Part shown: one piece after another, positions 1 through 9,040 of the stretch | How the letters are laid out: each line of letters starts with the position of its first letter | Numbering within the stretch: the first letter of the stretch is position 1 | Origin: Nitrososphaeraceae archaeon | GTDB taxonomy: Archaea; Thermoproteota; Nitrososphaeria; Nitrososphaerales; Nitrososphaeraceae | DNA length: 32,299 bases | Assembly (NCBI GenBank): GCA_016782225.1 | Contig: JADDOW010000075.1 | Coordinates: 1-32,299 of the forward strand | Direction of reading: 5' to 3' | Notes under the pieces: generated by a model | The model's input: only the letters and a program-made list of their open reading frames with translations | Told to the model about the DNA's origin: nothing | The model's database searches: none | Position numbers and translations under genes: made by a program

Positions 1-566
1 ATATTGGGGCTCATATAGGACGATATACACTCATAAGTTCGAAAAGGGTCGGTCCTAGTGGAAAAGTAGTTGCTATTGAAGCCAATCCTTATAATTTTGA
101 AATGCTAAATCACAACATCAATCTAAACCAATTGACAAACACACTAACCTTAAACTGCGCTGCTTTTTCCAAGGAGACAAAGATTAGACTTTATGTTACA
201 AGCGAGAATCTAGACCCCACCATATACAATACCATACTCTTGGACAGGGCACCTTATAAAGAAAAGTTTGTGGAAGTTGATGCAAACACGTTAGATAACC
301 TGTTGCAACAAAACGGAATCAATGCAGAGGATGTCAACTGGGTAAAAATCGACGTGGAAGGGGCAGAGCTTGAAGTGCTAAAGGGATCTACCAATGTCAT
401 TTCCAAAAGCAAAGACATTGCTCTATTGATAGAAGTTCATAATGTTGCCAATGGTACCAATCTTTACAGTTCAATAATTGATTTACTCTCTCATTATGAT
501 TTTAAAATTGAATTTGAAAAGACATATCCTTCAGGAGAGAAACACGTTATTTTAAGGAAACAATAA
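1..566 (+). CDS. FkbM-family SAM-dependent methyltransferase, 5' end outside window
   Basis: C-terminal part of an FkbM-type methyltransferase, a family that usually O-methylates sugars or polyketides using S-adenosylmethionine. Reading starts at base 3 inside the SAM-binding loop (IGAHIGRYT), continues through the acidic ribose-binding strand (VVAIEANP), and reaches the family's C-terminal signature KIDVEGAELEVLKG at about 346-385. An ATG at 102 exists but lies in the middle of the domain, so it is not the real start. The stop is at 564-566. It is the first of five readable FkbM copies in the window. Bases 262-373 are almost identical to blocks in the copies at 9041 and 12188, and a decayed inverted copy of its middle lies at about 2640-2930. 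The acceptor cannot be read from sequence; a surface glycan is inferred from the neighbouring glycosyltransferases. Confidence 0.9.
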   Translation, partial: IGAHIGRYTLISSKRVGPSGKVVAIEANPYNFEMLNHNINLNQLTNTLTLNCAAFSKETKIRLYVTSENLDPTIYNTILLDRAPYKEKFVEVDANTLDNLLQQNGINAEDVNWVKIDVEGAELEVLKGSTNVISKSKDIALLIEVHNVANGTNLYSSIIDLLSHYDFKIEFEKTYPSGEKHVILRKQ

Positions 567-623
567 TTATCGATTTTTGCGTGTACGCAATTCCTTCTCA
601 ACCAATTCGAAAATTGCTTTTAG

Positions 624-773
624 ATGCCTTTTATATTGGTCTCGCTTTTCGTTGTGATTATAGTTCTTTATCAATTGTATTCCATAAACCGTGAGATTAC
701 CAATCAACAACAGAAGGTAGCAGCAGAGACAGCTACTAATAACCTGTCAAATAAAATCAAGATATTTCTATAA
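624..773 (+). CDS. Possible 49-residue single-TM peptide, or relic of a membrane sensor N-terminus
   Basis: ATG-initiated reading frame of 49 codons. Residues 2-19 form a hydrophobic segment (LVSLFVVIIVLYQLY), followed by a polar helical stretch rich in Gln, Asn and Lys. This is the usual look of the first membrane helix of a sensor protein. It stops at 771-773, and the following DNA has no continuing frame, so it may be the broken start of a lost sensor gene rather than a functional peptide. There is no clear ribosome binding site and I recognise no family. Confidence 0.25.
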   Translation: MPFILVSLFVVIIVLYQLYSINREITNQQQKVAAETATNNLSNKIKIFL

Positions 774-1290
774 TTCTGGTACTGCTGATGCTATTATTTT
801 GGTAATGTCAAATATTACCCCAGATGATGCCAATCTTAGGTGTGGCAAATAATGACACCATGATGAATGAAAACCACCGCCACCGCCACCACCACAAACA
901 TCCAAAAGAGAATGAATTTGTTAGATCGTGATACAATTTCATCTAAATTTGAATCTACACATCTAGAAGACTCATGAGGGGCATAAAGATAAAAAAGAAT
1001 AAGAACATGGAATATATTGCAAACAGAGTTGTGGCAAACGCAACAGAATTGAAACAATACTTTCAGATACCGGTCAAATTTTTGGAGAATACATAAGGTC
1101 AAGACAATAAAGATAAAGAATAGGGAAAAGGTCTTTAGGGTTTATCGCTGCACTATGGATACACCTATACGGGGTTGGTTATTGCAGTATGGTTTCTGTA
1201 TCGCCTTAAACTCTGGGTTCTAAAAGCGCTTTGCGGAGTGTGTAACAATGTAGCAAAGATAAAATAAACTTGGTAAGAGACCAACAAAAT
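774..1290. other. Gene-poor stretch with scraps of reading frame
   Basis: No convincing gene. It contains a CCACCG/CCACCA-rich stretch near 876-900 that would encode a His-rich run on the + strand (short frame from about 860, ended by TGA). A 40-codon frame at 974-1096 and a hydrophobic scrap ending just before 1270 are also present. All are short and unconnected, which fits decayed DNA. Confidence 0.4.
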
Positions 1291-2493
1291 ATGAAAATAC
1301 TGATGGTGTCTGCACCATATCCTCCAATGCCTGGAGGGGTATCTCGTTATACCTTAAATCTTACAAGGGCCATTCGGAAACTAGGATTTGAGGTATATAC
1401 TGTATGTGATGCCAAAGGCAATGGGGATTTTCCGGTACTTTCTTCTACCAATCAACAAGATAATTCAGATGTATTGTTAAATTTAATTGATGAGATAAAA
1501 CCTCATGCTGTTCATGTACAGTTTGAACCTGGTTTATTTGGAGGAACATTTGATCAAAGGCATCCAAAAAAACTCAAGACAAACATAGATGATTTTTATC
1601 TTAAAAGTAAAACTCCAATAGTAACAACTTACCATGTTGGCCATCCTACGCTAAGTCAATGGATATCGTCATCAGCTTTATCAAAAAAAGCATTATATAA
1701 AAGAAGTGGCAGAACAGGAAAAGCTGGAATTCCTGTGAGGGCATTGATTAGGATGTGGTCCTATTCCCTAATGTTTTATGCCATCAAAAATACAATTAAA
1801 GAGAAATTTAGATTGAGTACAGCAAACATAGTATTTTCATACTATCTATCAAAGATGCTTGGTGGGGGAAAAGTAATCTATCATGGAGCTGAGCCAGCAA
1901 TATATCCGCCAGTGGACAAGGCTGAAGCAAGAAAAAAACTTTCAATTCCTCTGGACAATGGCAATGCACAGCGACTAGTTTTAGCCATCGGGTATCGATT
2001 GGATAGTAAAGGTTGGGATATTATAAAGAAACTAACTCTGCCTGATGGATGGAAATTATTGGTAAATACCTCAAAAGGATTTTCTGAGGCGGAGGACCTT
2101 GTCCTTGACTGGGAGGGATCATCCTATATAATAGATCTGAAAAGAGGCTTTCTTGACGAAGAAGATCTATCTATGCTGTTCTATGCATCTGACGCAATAA
2201 TACTGCCATACAAACCTGAAGCTGGTCCATCGGGGACTATGATTGATGCTTTGGCTCATGGACTACCATTCATTGCAACGGATATGGGGTTTTTCAAAGA
2301 ATTTTCTGCCCTGGGAATGGGCATAACTGTCAAAAGGAGTCCTCAAGAGTTTTCAAAAGGTATTAGAAAATTGGAACAAAATTATTCCAATTATGTAAAA
2401 GCTGTTGATGAATTCAAAAATAAGATAAATTGGGGCATTGTAGCTGGAGAACATGCATCAATATATTCTTCCATAATGGATAACAAAGCATAA
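1291..2493 (+). CDS. GT4-family glycosyltransferase, paralogue 1 of 3
   Basis: Predicted GT-B fold glycosyltransferase of about 400 residues, moving a sugar from a nucleotide-sugar donor to a glycan acceptor at the cytoplasmic membrane face. The N-terminus MKILMVSAPYPPMPGGVSRY is the first Rossmann strand and acceptor-side Gly loop. VIYHGAEPA near residue 200 marks the linker before the donor domain, and SGTMIDALAHGLPFIATD is the donor-binding region. In that region the second Glu of the usual E-x7-E motif is Asp, as in both sister genes. A TTG seven codons upstream (1270) is open, but I chose ATG 1291 because it matches the start of the 7349 paralogue. Closest relatives in the window are the genes at 3133 and 7349; 2157-2186 is identical over 30 bp to 8203-8232. 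Confidence 0.9.
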   Translation: MKILMVSAPYPPMPGGVSRYTLNLTRAIRKLGFEVYTVCDAKGNGDFPVLSSTNQQDNSDVLLNLIDEIKPHAVHVQFEPGLFGGTFDQRHPKKLKTNIDDFYLKSKTPIVTTYHVGHPTLSQWISSSALSKKALYKRSGRTGKAGIPVRALIRMWSYSLMFYAIKNTIKEKFRLSTANIVFSYYLSKMLGGGKVIYHGAEPAIYPPVDKAEARKKLSIPLDNGNAQRLVLAIGYRLDSKGWDIIKKLTLPDGWKLLVNTSKGFSEAEDLVLDWEGSSYIIDLKRGFLDEEDLSMLFYASDAIILPYKPEAGPSGTMIDALAHGLPFIATDMGFFKEFSALGMGITVKRSPQEFSKGIRKLEQNYSNYVKAVDEFKNKINWGIVAGEHASIYSSIMDNKA

Positions 2494-2639
2494 TATAGAG
2501 TAAGCCAAACTACAATCCCATCGACTCACACCTTTAACTTGACCTATAACTGCAGATGGGTAAATATATAGATCTTGAGACATGGAGAAATATAAAATGA
2601 AATAAAGTTTTAATGGTGAGTAATAAAATATTGATTGGC

Positions 2640-2930
2640 CTGTGTTTGTAATTTTTGTAGTATTGCAAAAACATCATAATATATTTAGTTTTTAGGCCCG
2701 CATTAGCTCCCACAATCTTTACTTTATCTTGTGCCATGTTCAAGAGTATGGTATTGTATATGGTGGGATCGTTGAGCTTCTCGCTTGTAACTTAAAGTTT
2801 AATCTTTATCTCCTTGGAAAAAGCAGCGCAGTTTAAGGTTAGCGTGTTTGTCAATTGGTTTAGATTGATGTCGTTATTTAGCGTATTCTTATAATACCAT
2901 TTAACTCAAGAGTCATACTGCTATCCGTTG
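2640..2930 (-). pseudogene. Inverted, decayed fragment of an FkbM methyltransferase gene
   Basis: The reverse complement of this stretch follows the middle of the FkbM gene at 1-566. Bases 2790-2885 match about 104-195 with only a few differences (the part coding NQLTNTLTLNCAAFSKETK). Further down the relic's minus strand, about 2733-2790 matches 195-262, including a shared run with tatacaataccatactcttg. Beyond that similarity fades into scraps such as KIVGANAG, which corresponds to KFVEVDANTL. There are in-frame stops and no start. It lies between two same-strand glycosyltransferase genes, so it is a leftover of a duplication followed by inversion. The outer limits are approximate. Confidence 0.8.
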
Positions 2931-3132
2931 ATGTCTTAGTTAAAACCTTGTAGACATCTTGTTAATGGTTTGCAGTAACCTTGATTTTTTATCTAAACAA
3001 AAGTGTGTTTCTATTTAGACATCTGTTTTTTCCTCTTTAACCATGGCATGCATGTTAATATGGCAAATCCAAATTACTTTTATATTGTGTAAGTTTGGTA
3101 TTTGAAAAGGTGAAGACAGGGGAGAAATATTG

Positions 3133-4323
3133 GTGCGAGTGTTGATGGTGTCCACCGAATATCCGCCTATCACTGGAGGAGTGGGCCGTTACACCGAAAA
3201 TCTTACAAAATCCCTTAAAAAATTGGGAATGGAGGTTTATGTGGCTTGCAATGAAGCAGGAAAAGGCGATTTTTCTGGCCTATCTCCGCAAAATGACAAA
3301 AATTCTCAGGTTCTCCTCAAAATAGTCGATAGCATTAAACCTGACCTTGTTCATATTCAGTACGAGCCAGGGATGTATGGCTCGTCAAATAACCCTAAAA
3401 ATTCCAGAGGCAGTGAAACCTACATTGACTTATTCTATAGCAAATGTCCTGTTCCACTAATTACAACATACCATACTGCTTTTACGCTTAAACAATGGTT
3501 GAGCCAGGCAGAGTTGATAAAAAAGTCTGGCAAGGCAAAACAACTTGGAATACCCCTAAGGTTCCTGGTCAGATTTTGGAAATATTCTCTACTCTATAGG
3601 GCATTTCAAAACCAGAATAAAGAAAAACTTGCCTTAAGCAAAGAGGGAATAGTGTTTTCTCAATACACATCAAAACTGATTGGGGGCGGAAAAGTAATCT
3701 ATCATGGGGCGGAACCCGCGTTATCTACAGTTCCAAACAAAAAGGATGCGAGGAGATCATTATCTTTACCGGAAGGGGGAGAAAAAGAAGAAGAAGACAT
3801 TCGAATAGCCTTGGCCCTTGGGTATAAAACATCAAACAAGGGCTGGGATATTCTCAGAAAGATTAAACTGCCACAGGGATGGAGAATAGTGATTAACTCA
3901 TCTAAAAGCCATTATAACACTGAAAGTTACAAGATGAATGAAATACTAAGAAGCAACAAGAACATCATAGACATCCAAAAAGGGTTTCTTTCGGAGGAGG
4001 ATCTTTCGATGTTGTTCTACTCTGCAGATGCCGTTTTACTTCCTTACAAGGTAACTGCTGGATCTGGTGTGATGTTTGACGCAATTGCTCACGGTTTGCC
4101 GTTTGTAGCGTCTGATTTGGGTTTCTTTAAAGAATTTTCTGCCCAGGGACTAGGCATATCGTCTAAAAGAACATCCAAGGATTTTTCAAATGCCATTAAA
4201 AGGCTTGATACCGACTATGATCATTATGTTAAAAGAGTAGCTGATTTTAAAAAAAAGTTATCATGGGACTCTGTAGCTACGCAGCACCAGTCTATATACA
4301 CTGCTGCTGCATTTTCAAGCTAA
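3133..4323 (+). CDS. GT4-family glycosyltransferase, paralogue 2 of 3
   Basis: About 396 residues, predicted GT-B glycosyltransferase and clear sister of the genes at 1291 and 7349. It has the same N-terminus (RVLMVSTEYPPITGGVGRY), the HIQYEPGMYG segment near residue 75, GGGKVIYHGAEPA near 190-200 and the donor-site loop SGVMFDAIAHGLPFVASD. As in the sisters, Asp stands where most GT4 enzymes have the second Glu. I prefer the GTG at 3133 because it aligns with the ATG of the 7349 gene and has GGGGAG eight bases upstream; TTG 3130 is the alternative. It is followed after 30 bp by another glycosyltransferase gene on the same strand, so the two are probably co-transcribed. Donor and acceptor are unknown. 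Confidence 0.9.
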   Translation: MRVLMVSTEYPPITGGVGRYTENLTKSLKKLGMEVYVACNEAGKGDFSGLSPQNDKNSQVLLKIVDSIKPDLVHIQYEPGMYGSSNNPKNSRGSETYIDLFYSKCPVPLITTYHTAFTLKQWLSQAELIKKSGKAKQLGIPLRFLVRFWKYSLLYRAFQNQNKEKLALSKEGIVFSQYTSKLIGGGKVIYHGAEPALSTVPNKKDARRSLSLPEGGEKEEEDIRIALALGYKTSNKGWDILRKIKLPQGWRIVINSSKSHYNTESYKMNEILRSNKNIIDIQKGFLSEEDLSMLFYSADAVLLPYKVTAGSGVMFDAIAHGLPFVASDLGFFKEFSAQGLGISSKRTSKDFSNAIKRLDTDYDHYVKRVADFKKKLSWDSVATQHQSIYTAAAFSS

Positions 4324-4353
4324 TAGGACAATATGGTGGTGGGGTGCTTTAAT

Positions 4354-5457
4354 ATGAAAATTGGAATAATTGCAGATGGAAAAGAGCAGGAAGGGGGAAC
4401 CAAGGAGGTTATCGCCCATATTAAAAGAGCATTTCAAAATAGCGATATAGGGGTAGAATACGTTAATGAAGAAAACTATTTGCCAAAATTCTTTCCAATT
4501 AAATGGAAAGATGCATTCCGATTCTTTTATTTAAGAAAAATATCCAACATTGACCTTTCCAAATATGACATAGTCATAACTTTGCAGCCTGATTCTCACT
4601 GTATCAAACATAAAAATCACATTGTTTACTTTCAACATCACAAGAAACAGTATTATGATTTATTTTGGCAATCGCTGAAACTGAGGAAAAAATTAAGGAA
4701 AAAGATAATGTTTATTGTTTTAGCTGGAGCAACTAGAGTCGCAGACAGACTTTATCTCACACCAAATTTAAAAAAATCATTCATTGTAGTTAATAGCCCC
4801 GTAGTAGGTAACAGGCTGAAGAAATATAACAAAATAGCCAATCACATTGTTATTTTTCCTGGCTGTGATAGCGTAAAAGAATACATTCAAAATAATGATA
4901 TTACAGTATCTTCGATGGAAAAAGGAAATGGCATTCCGACCCTGTTGGCATTTTCCAGGCTAAATGTGACACAAAAAGGTATCGATATAATTCTCGAAAC
5001 TGCATTAATAATGCCACAATATAAGTTCGTTATAGCTGGCCCTTATGATAATACGATTGATAAAATCGATAGAAAAAATTTACCGGCCAACGTAAATCTT
5101 GTTGTCAAAGAATTTTCTGCACAAGAAAAGTTTAATTTATTTAGTAACAGCGACTTATTTTTAGCACCCTACGTGGAAGAGGATTTTGGCATTACGCCCC
5201 TTGAAGCCAATGCCTTTGGTAAACCGGTTGTATATTGCGATGATAGTGGCGGAATTGTTTACACCCAAAAACACCTTGAAACAGGATTTATGTGTAAAAG
5301 AAACACTTCCGATTTTGCCAAAGGGATAGAATATTGCATAAAAAATAGGGAAGATATGGAAATGGCGTGCATTAGCAATTCTGCAGAATATTCCTGGGTC
5401 AAGTTTGAGAAATGTTTCAAAGAGTATATCGACAAACTAAATTTGGTGGTATCCTAG
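4354..5457 (+). CDS. GT4-family glycosyltransferase with canonical E-x7-E motif
   Basis: A 367-residue GT-B glycosyltransferase not closely related to the three paralogues around it. It starts MKIGIIADGKEQEGGTKEVI, with the Gly-rich acceptor-side loop. FSRLNVTQKGIDIIL near residue 205-220 is the donor-domain opening typical of GT4. The donor site reads EDFGITPLE (Glu276 to Glu284, exact E-x7-E spacing), followed by ANAFGKPVV. ATG 4354 is preferred over an ATG seven codons upstream (4333), because it begins directly at the first beta strand and has a GGTGGTGGGG stretch in front of it. It probably shares a transcript with the gene ending at 4323. It converges on the methyltransferase gene at 5703-6686. 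Confidence 0.9.
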   Translation: MKIGIIADGKEQEGGTKEVIAHIKRAFQNSDIGVEYVNEENYLPKFFPIKWKDAFRFFYLRKISNIDLSKYDIVITLQPDSHCIKHKNHIVYFQHHKKQYYDLFWQSLKLRKKLRKKIMFIVLAGATRVADRLYLTPNLKKSFIVVNSPVVGNRLKKYNKIANHIVIFPGCDSVKEYIQNNDITVSSMEKGNGIPTLLAFSRLNVTQKGIDIILETALIMPQYKFVIAGPYDNTIDKIDRKNLPANVNLVVKEFSAQEKFNLFSNSDLFLAPYVEEDFGITPLEANAFGKPVVYCDDSGGIVYTQKHLETGFMCKRNTSDFAKGIEYCIKNREDMEMACISNSAEYSWVKFEKCFKEYIDKLNLVVS

Positions 5458-5702
5458 TAGCCCCCAGACCGTAAAGCCCAAACTATGTTCTTATTGATAC
5501 TTAAATATATACAATCTAAATTTTGTTTGTTTGTCTGATTCCATGTAATTATGTCGAGTTATACAAAATAATATCAGATCACTTGGCAAAAATATTTGAT
5601 GTGTCCAAAAGCATATGCGCTTTAATATCCGCATTAGAGTATCGGTTGATATTATGCAAGAATCTCAATCTGTTAATCAAAAAATTCGTTATTAATGAAT
5701 AT

Positions 5703-6686
5703 TTACGCTTGCTTTTGAAAGACAATCATGATTGATGTAAACAAAATATTTCGGATTTTAAGGAGTATGAGGGGATGACTTTTTTTGTATCCTTCATCCA
5801 TTTTGTCCCAGTTTGCATCAATGGTAAAGTGGTCTATGATGGTATCCAAAGTGTTTGTTGTTATTCTTAAGTCAAGTGGCTCCACAAGTTTTAATTTGTC
5901 TAACTTGTTAATTAAATCTGAATATATTGTTTTTTTATTGAAAAACTCCGGATGCTCTTTGTCATTGAGGATGTACTCTGTTGCTATTACGGCAATACCC
6001 CCTGGCTTTAGCACCCTTTCTATTTCCTTCATACTTTTTAATGCTCCGGAATGGTTTTTTCCACCAAAATGTTCTATGGAGGAAAAGGAAAATGCGATAT
6101 CAAATTTCTCGTCGGGGAAATCCATTTTTGTACCGTCCATTCTTACCACCGTTAATGCGTCTTCTTTGTAAGGAAATGACGCATACTTTTTAGGGTCTTT
6201 AAGAAATTCAATTGGTGCAGCTTTTTTCCATGACTCATTATCTTCATAAAGGTCTGTTGCGTAAACATGAGAAATTTTGTTTGCAAGGTAAAAAGGAATT
6301 GGCTCGGTGCCGCTCCCGACTCCTACAGCTGTACTTGATTTATTTAGTTTATCAAATCTTTTCATTGCTATTATACCAATAGCCCACTCCCAATCTTTTC
6401 TGTGGATAAATCCATGTGGATTGAGTTTTTGCAATTCGATAAGAGTTTCCTTTATTTCAGGATTTTGCCAGTCTTCTATATAGCATAACCTGTTTAACTT
6501 TGTTTTGGAGCTTGTGTCGATTTTGTAAGGGGAGCTATTCTTTAGATCTGACACAAAATCTTCTATTTCTTTTTCGTCTAGTGTTTTACATTTGTCTTCA
6601 ATTTTTGCCCATTCTCTGCCTTTTATGACGTCCTTCACAAGCGAAGGGTGACGTCTTATGGAATTTATTTTTCTTTTTAAAGTCAA
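5703..6686 (-). CDS. Class I SAM-dependent methyltransferase (Methyltransf_11 type)
   Basis: A 327-residue soluble protein with a Rossmann methyltransferase core in its second half. Motif I is VGVGSGTEP (residues 121-129), the acidic strand end is VYATDLYED (141-149), motif IV is FDIAFSFSSIEHFGG (195-209) and the post-core motif is RVLKPGGIAVIATEY (224-238). The first 110 residues are a family-specific N-terminal region. The frame opens with TTG at 6686; no ATG lies nearby upstream, so the start is uncertain. The product probably modifies a small molecule or a sugar in the glycan pathway encoded around it, since it sits between glycosyltransferases, but the substrate cannot be read. It is the only methyltransferase here that is not of FkbM type. 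Confidence 0.85.
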   Translation of the reverse strand: MTLKRKINSIRRHPSLVKDVIKGREWAKIEDKCKTLDEKEIEDFVSDLKNSSPYKIDTSSKTKLNRLCYIEDWQNPEIKETLIELQKLNPHGFIHRKDWEWAIGIIAMKRFDKLNKSSTAVGVGSGTEPIPFYLANKISHVYATDLYEDNESWKKAAPIEFLKDPKKYASFPYKEDALTVVRMDGTKMDFPDEKFDIAFSFSSIEHFGGKNHSGALKSMKEIERVLKPGGIAVIATEYILNDKEHPEFFNKKTIYSDLINKLDKLKLVEPLDLRITTNTLDTIIDHFTIDANWDKMDEGYKKSHPLILLKIRNILFTSIMIVFQKQA

Positions 6687-7348
6687 ATTAAATACCTAAT
6701 TGTTTTTCGTAATTGTTATTTAATCTTTAGACAGGCATATAACTATATGATGCAAATAATACAATCAAGTTTTGCAATTCAACTTGGTTTGCTAAAAGTA
6801 AAATAAGTTAAAATAAAGAAATTGTTTTTTACATCACACAAATAAAGGAAAAGCAATGCAAACAGCTCACAGAAAAAAGAACAACTATAAATAAATAACT
6901 CAAAACAGGGATGAAAGATTGAGATGATGCGGTGATGGGTTTTAACACCTAAAAGAGGCATTTCAGCAAATGGGATCTATTCAATAAAAATAAAGGAAAG
7001 TACAAATCCCAAATGTGTCCTATTGTCTTTATGGTACCATTAAACAGAATAGCTTGAATTCTTAGTAAGGACAAAAAATAAAATTCAATAATAGCGCTAT
7101 TATTGAATTTTGGGATTGGTTGCATGTGGCTATTTACTGAATAAAACTAGAATAAACGATAACCTATGAGCAAAAGACTTTATCTGAAACAACCTCTATT
7201 AAAAGTAAACACCGATATAAAAGACCTGAAAAAAACATTAGTGAACAACTAATTGTGAATCAAGCAGCTTTTTTTCAAACATAATCAGACAAGCCCACAT
7301 AGCAAGAAGAGATACATATAGAAAAAGTGATACACAATACAGAAAAAC
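6687..7348. other. Intergenic region of about 660 bp, no supported gene
   Basis: AT-rich DNA between a minus-strand methyltransferase and a plus-strand glycosyltransferase, so it must hold promoters for both. The only open frames are short hydrophobic AT-rich ones without start signals. The one structured element is a perfect palindrome at 7080-7111, listed separately. Confidence 0.5.
7080..7111. repeat. Perfect 32-bp palindrome
   Basis: The 16 bases on the left are the exact reverse complement of the 16 on the right, centred between 7095 and 7096, with no loop. The core is caataatagcgctattattg. A gap-free palindrome this long suits a dimeric protein-binding site or a cruciform more than an RNA terminator, which would need a loop. 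It lies in the divergent intergenic region about 240 bp upstream of the glycosyltransferase at 7349. Confidence 0.8.
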
Positions 7349-8551
7349 ATGAAAATACTGATGATATGTACAGAATATCCTCCTATGGCTGGAGGCATAG
7401 GTCGATATACGGCAAATTTGACAAAGAATATCCAAAAGTTAGGATTTGATGTATATGTTGTATGTAATGAGAAAGGTGATGGGCACTTTTCTGGCATATC
7501 ACCTTTAAATCAAGAAAACTCCTTTATCTTGTTAAAGATAGTCAATGATCTAAAACCCGATATCATTCACGTACAATTTGATGTTGGATTATACGGATTG
7601 AGGTTTGATCAAAAACAACCAAAAAAAGTAGAAACATATATTGATAGATTTTATAACGAATGCAAAATTCCCATAATAACAACTTTCCATTCTGGAAAAA
7701 AAGTTTATCGCAGTTATGTGACACTGGAATCTTTATTAAAAAAGGAAGGCAGGATGGGATTGGCAGGGGCGCCGGTGAGGATTTTGTTCAGGCTATGGAG
7801 ATATTCTTTAAACTATCTTGGGCTAAATAATATATACAGAGACAAATTAAGTAAAAGTCATTCGGGCATAGTGTTTTCACATTTTATGTCAAAGACACTT
7901 GGTGGCAGGTGCCAGGTAATTTATCATGGTGCTGAACCTGCTATAGACGATTTTAATTCAAATAAAGCGGAAGCAAGAAAGAAACTTGACATTCAAGATA
8001 TCAAAGACGGTGAAAGAGTAGCTTTAGCTGTTGGATTTACAACTGACGGAAAGGGATGGGATCTACTTCAAAAGATAAACCTGCCTAAGGGATGGAAATT
8101 AGTAATAAATTCTTCTAAAAGCTATTTTAATAACGAGAATATCACAATTAATTGGAAAGAATCATCATCAAACATAATAGATTTGAAGAGGGGCTATCTT
8201 GGCGAAGAAGATCTATCTATGCTGTTCTATGCCTCTGACGCAGTAATATTGCCATACAAGGCCGCTTCTGGTTCGGGTGTCATGTTTGATGCTTTGGCTC
8301 ACGGTTTGCCATTCGTAGCAACGGATTTGGAGTTTTTTAAAGAATTTGCAGCCCAGGGATTAGGCTTAGTGGTAAAAAGAAATTCTAGTGACTTTTCCAA
8401 AGCATTGGGTATTCTTGCTGATAATTATGATGAATATTCAAAAGCTGTAGACAAATTTAAAGAGAAAATAAGTTGGAGTAATATTTCTAAAGAACATTCT
8501 GATTTATATCATTACGTTATGGGAAGTAACTCAATAAAGGAACATAAATAG
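7349..8551 (+). CDS. GT4-family glycosyltransferase, paralogue 3 of 3
   Basis: A 400-residue predicted GT-B glycosyltransferase, third member of the set with 1291 and 3133. It begins MKILMICTEYPPMAGGIGRY, carries HVQFDVGLYG near residue 75 and QVIYHGAEPA near 190, and has the donor loop SGVMFDALAHGLPFVATD, with Asp in place of the second Glu of E-x7-E. The ATG is unambiguous and defines the starts chosen for its sisters. No Shine-Dalgarno is visible. It stands alone, without a gene close on either side, unlike paralogue 2. The family members probably add different sugars to related glycans; this is inference from copy number and context. Confidence 0.9.
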   Translation: MKILMICTEYPPMAGGIGRYTANLTKNIQKLGFDVYVVCNEKGDGHFSGISPLNQENSFILLKIVNDLKPDIIHVQFDVGLYGLRFDQKQPKKVETYIDRFYNECKIPIITTFHSGKKVYRSYVTLESLLKKEGRMGLAGAPVRILFRLWRYSLNYLGLNNIYRDKLSKSHSGIVFSHFMSKTLGGRCQVIYHGAEPAIDDFNSNKAEARKKLDIQDIKDGERVALAVGFTTDGKGWDLLQKINLPKGWKLVINSSKSYFNNENITINWKESSSNIIDLKRGYLGEEDLSMLFYASDAVILPYKAASGSGVMFDALAHGLPFVATDLEFFKEFAAQGLGLVVKRNSSDFSKALGILADNYDEYSKAVDKFKEKISWSNISKEHSDLYHYVMGSNSIKEHK

Positions 8552-9040
8552 TTTAGTGGCCCAAAACCGTTATACGCTGTGTAAACCGGTTAGATTTTAA
8601 GGCTGCCGTTTACATAAAAAAATCAAAGTTACCGTTTTACAAATTTGTATATCTGAATCCCCAGCAGTGGAATAGCCTTATTTTATCCAACAGTTTTAGA
8701 AATGCCTGTGAATAATATGTTTTAGTAAAAGTTACAGTTTAAAAGTAAAATCAAAAATGATGATGCTGTGATTAGATTTGTTTACTAGTTCGCTAATACG
8801 ATTTTTTTAATAGACGCCCTTTTTCTAATTATCACTTTAACCATGAAATTGCTTTTTAGCTTTATGATGAAAATACTGTAACAAATCTGTTAGAATACCC
8901 CGCAATTGATTAGTTTCTATTGATTTTACAATCCTGTTTGAAAAAACACGTGGTTTGAAAAAGAAAGGTTAATTCTTTTAAAACAAGGCATGGCATTAAT
9001 GTAATCAATCAATTAATCAATTAAAAATATAAATGAGATT
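8552..9040. other. Intergenic region of about 490 bp, nothing recognised
   Basis: AT-rich DNA with short direct repeats (atcaatcaattaatcaatt near 9004-9022) immediately upstream of the FkbM gene at 9041. No reading frame or hairpin stands out. Confidence 0.4.

Noticed and set aside
860-931. His-rich peptide frame (HRHRHHHKH)
   Set aside because: The His run comes from a simple ccaccg/ccacca repeat, the frame is only about 23 codons, and no start signal is visible.
5523-5735. 70-codon plus-strand frame after the glycosyltransferase at 4354
   Set aside because: Starts at TTG without signal, overlaps the 3' end of the opposite-strand methyltransferase gene, and has random AT-rich composition.
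6779-6961. 60-codon minus-strand frame upstream of the 7349 glycosyltransferase
   Set aside because: Hydrophobic, Phe/Leu/Cys-rich chance-type frame with no support.
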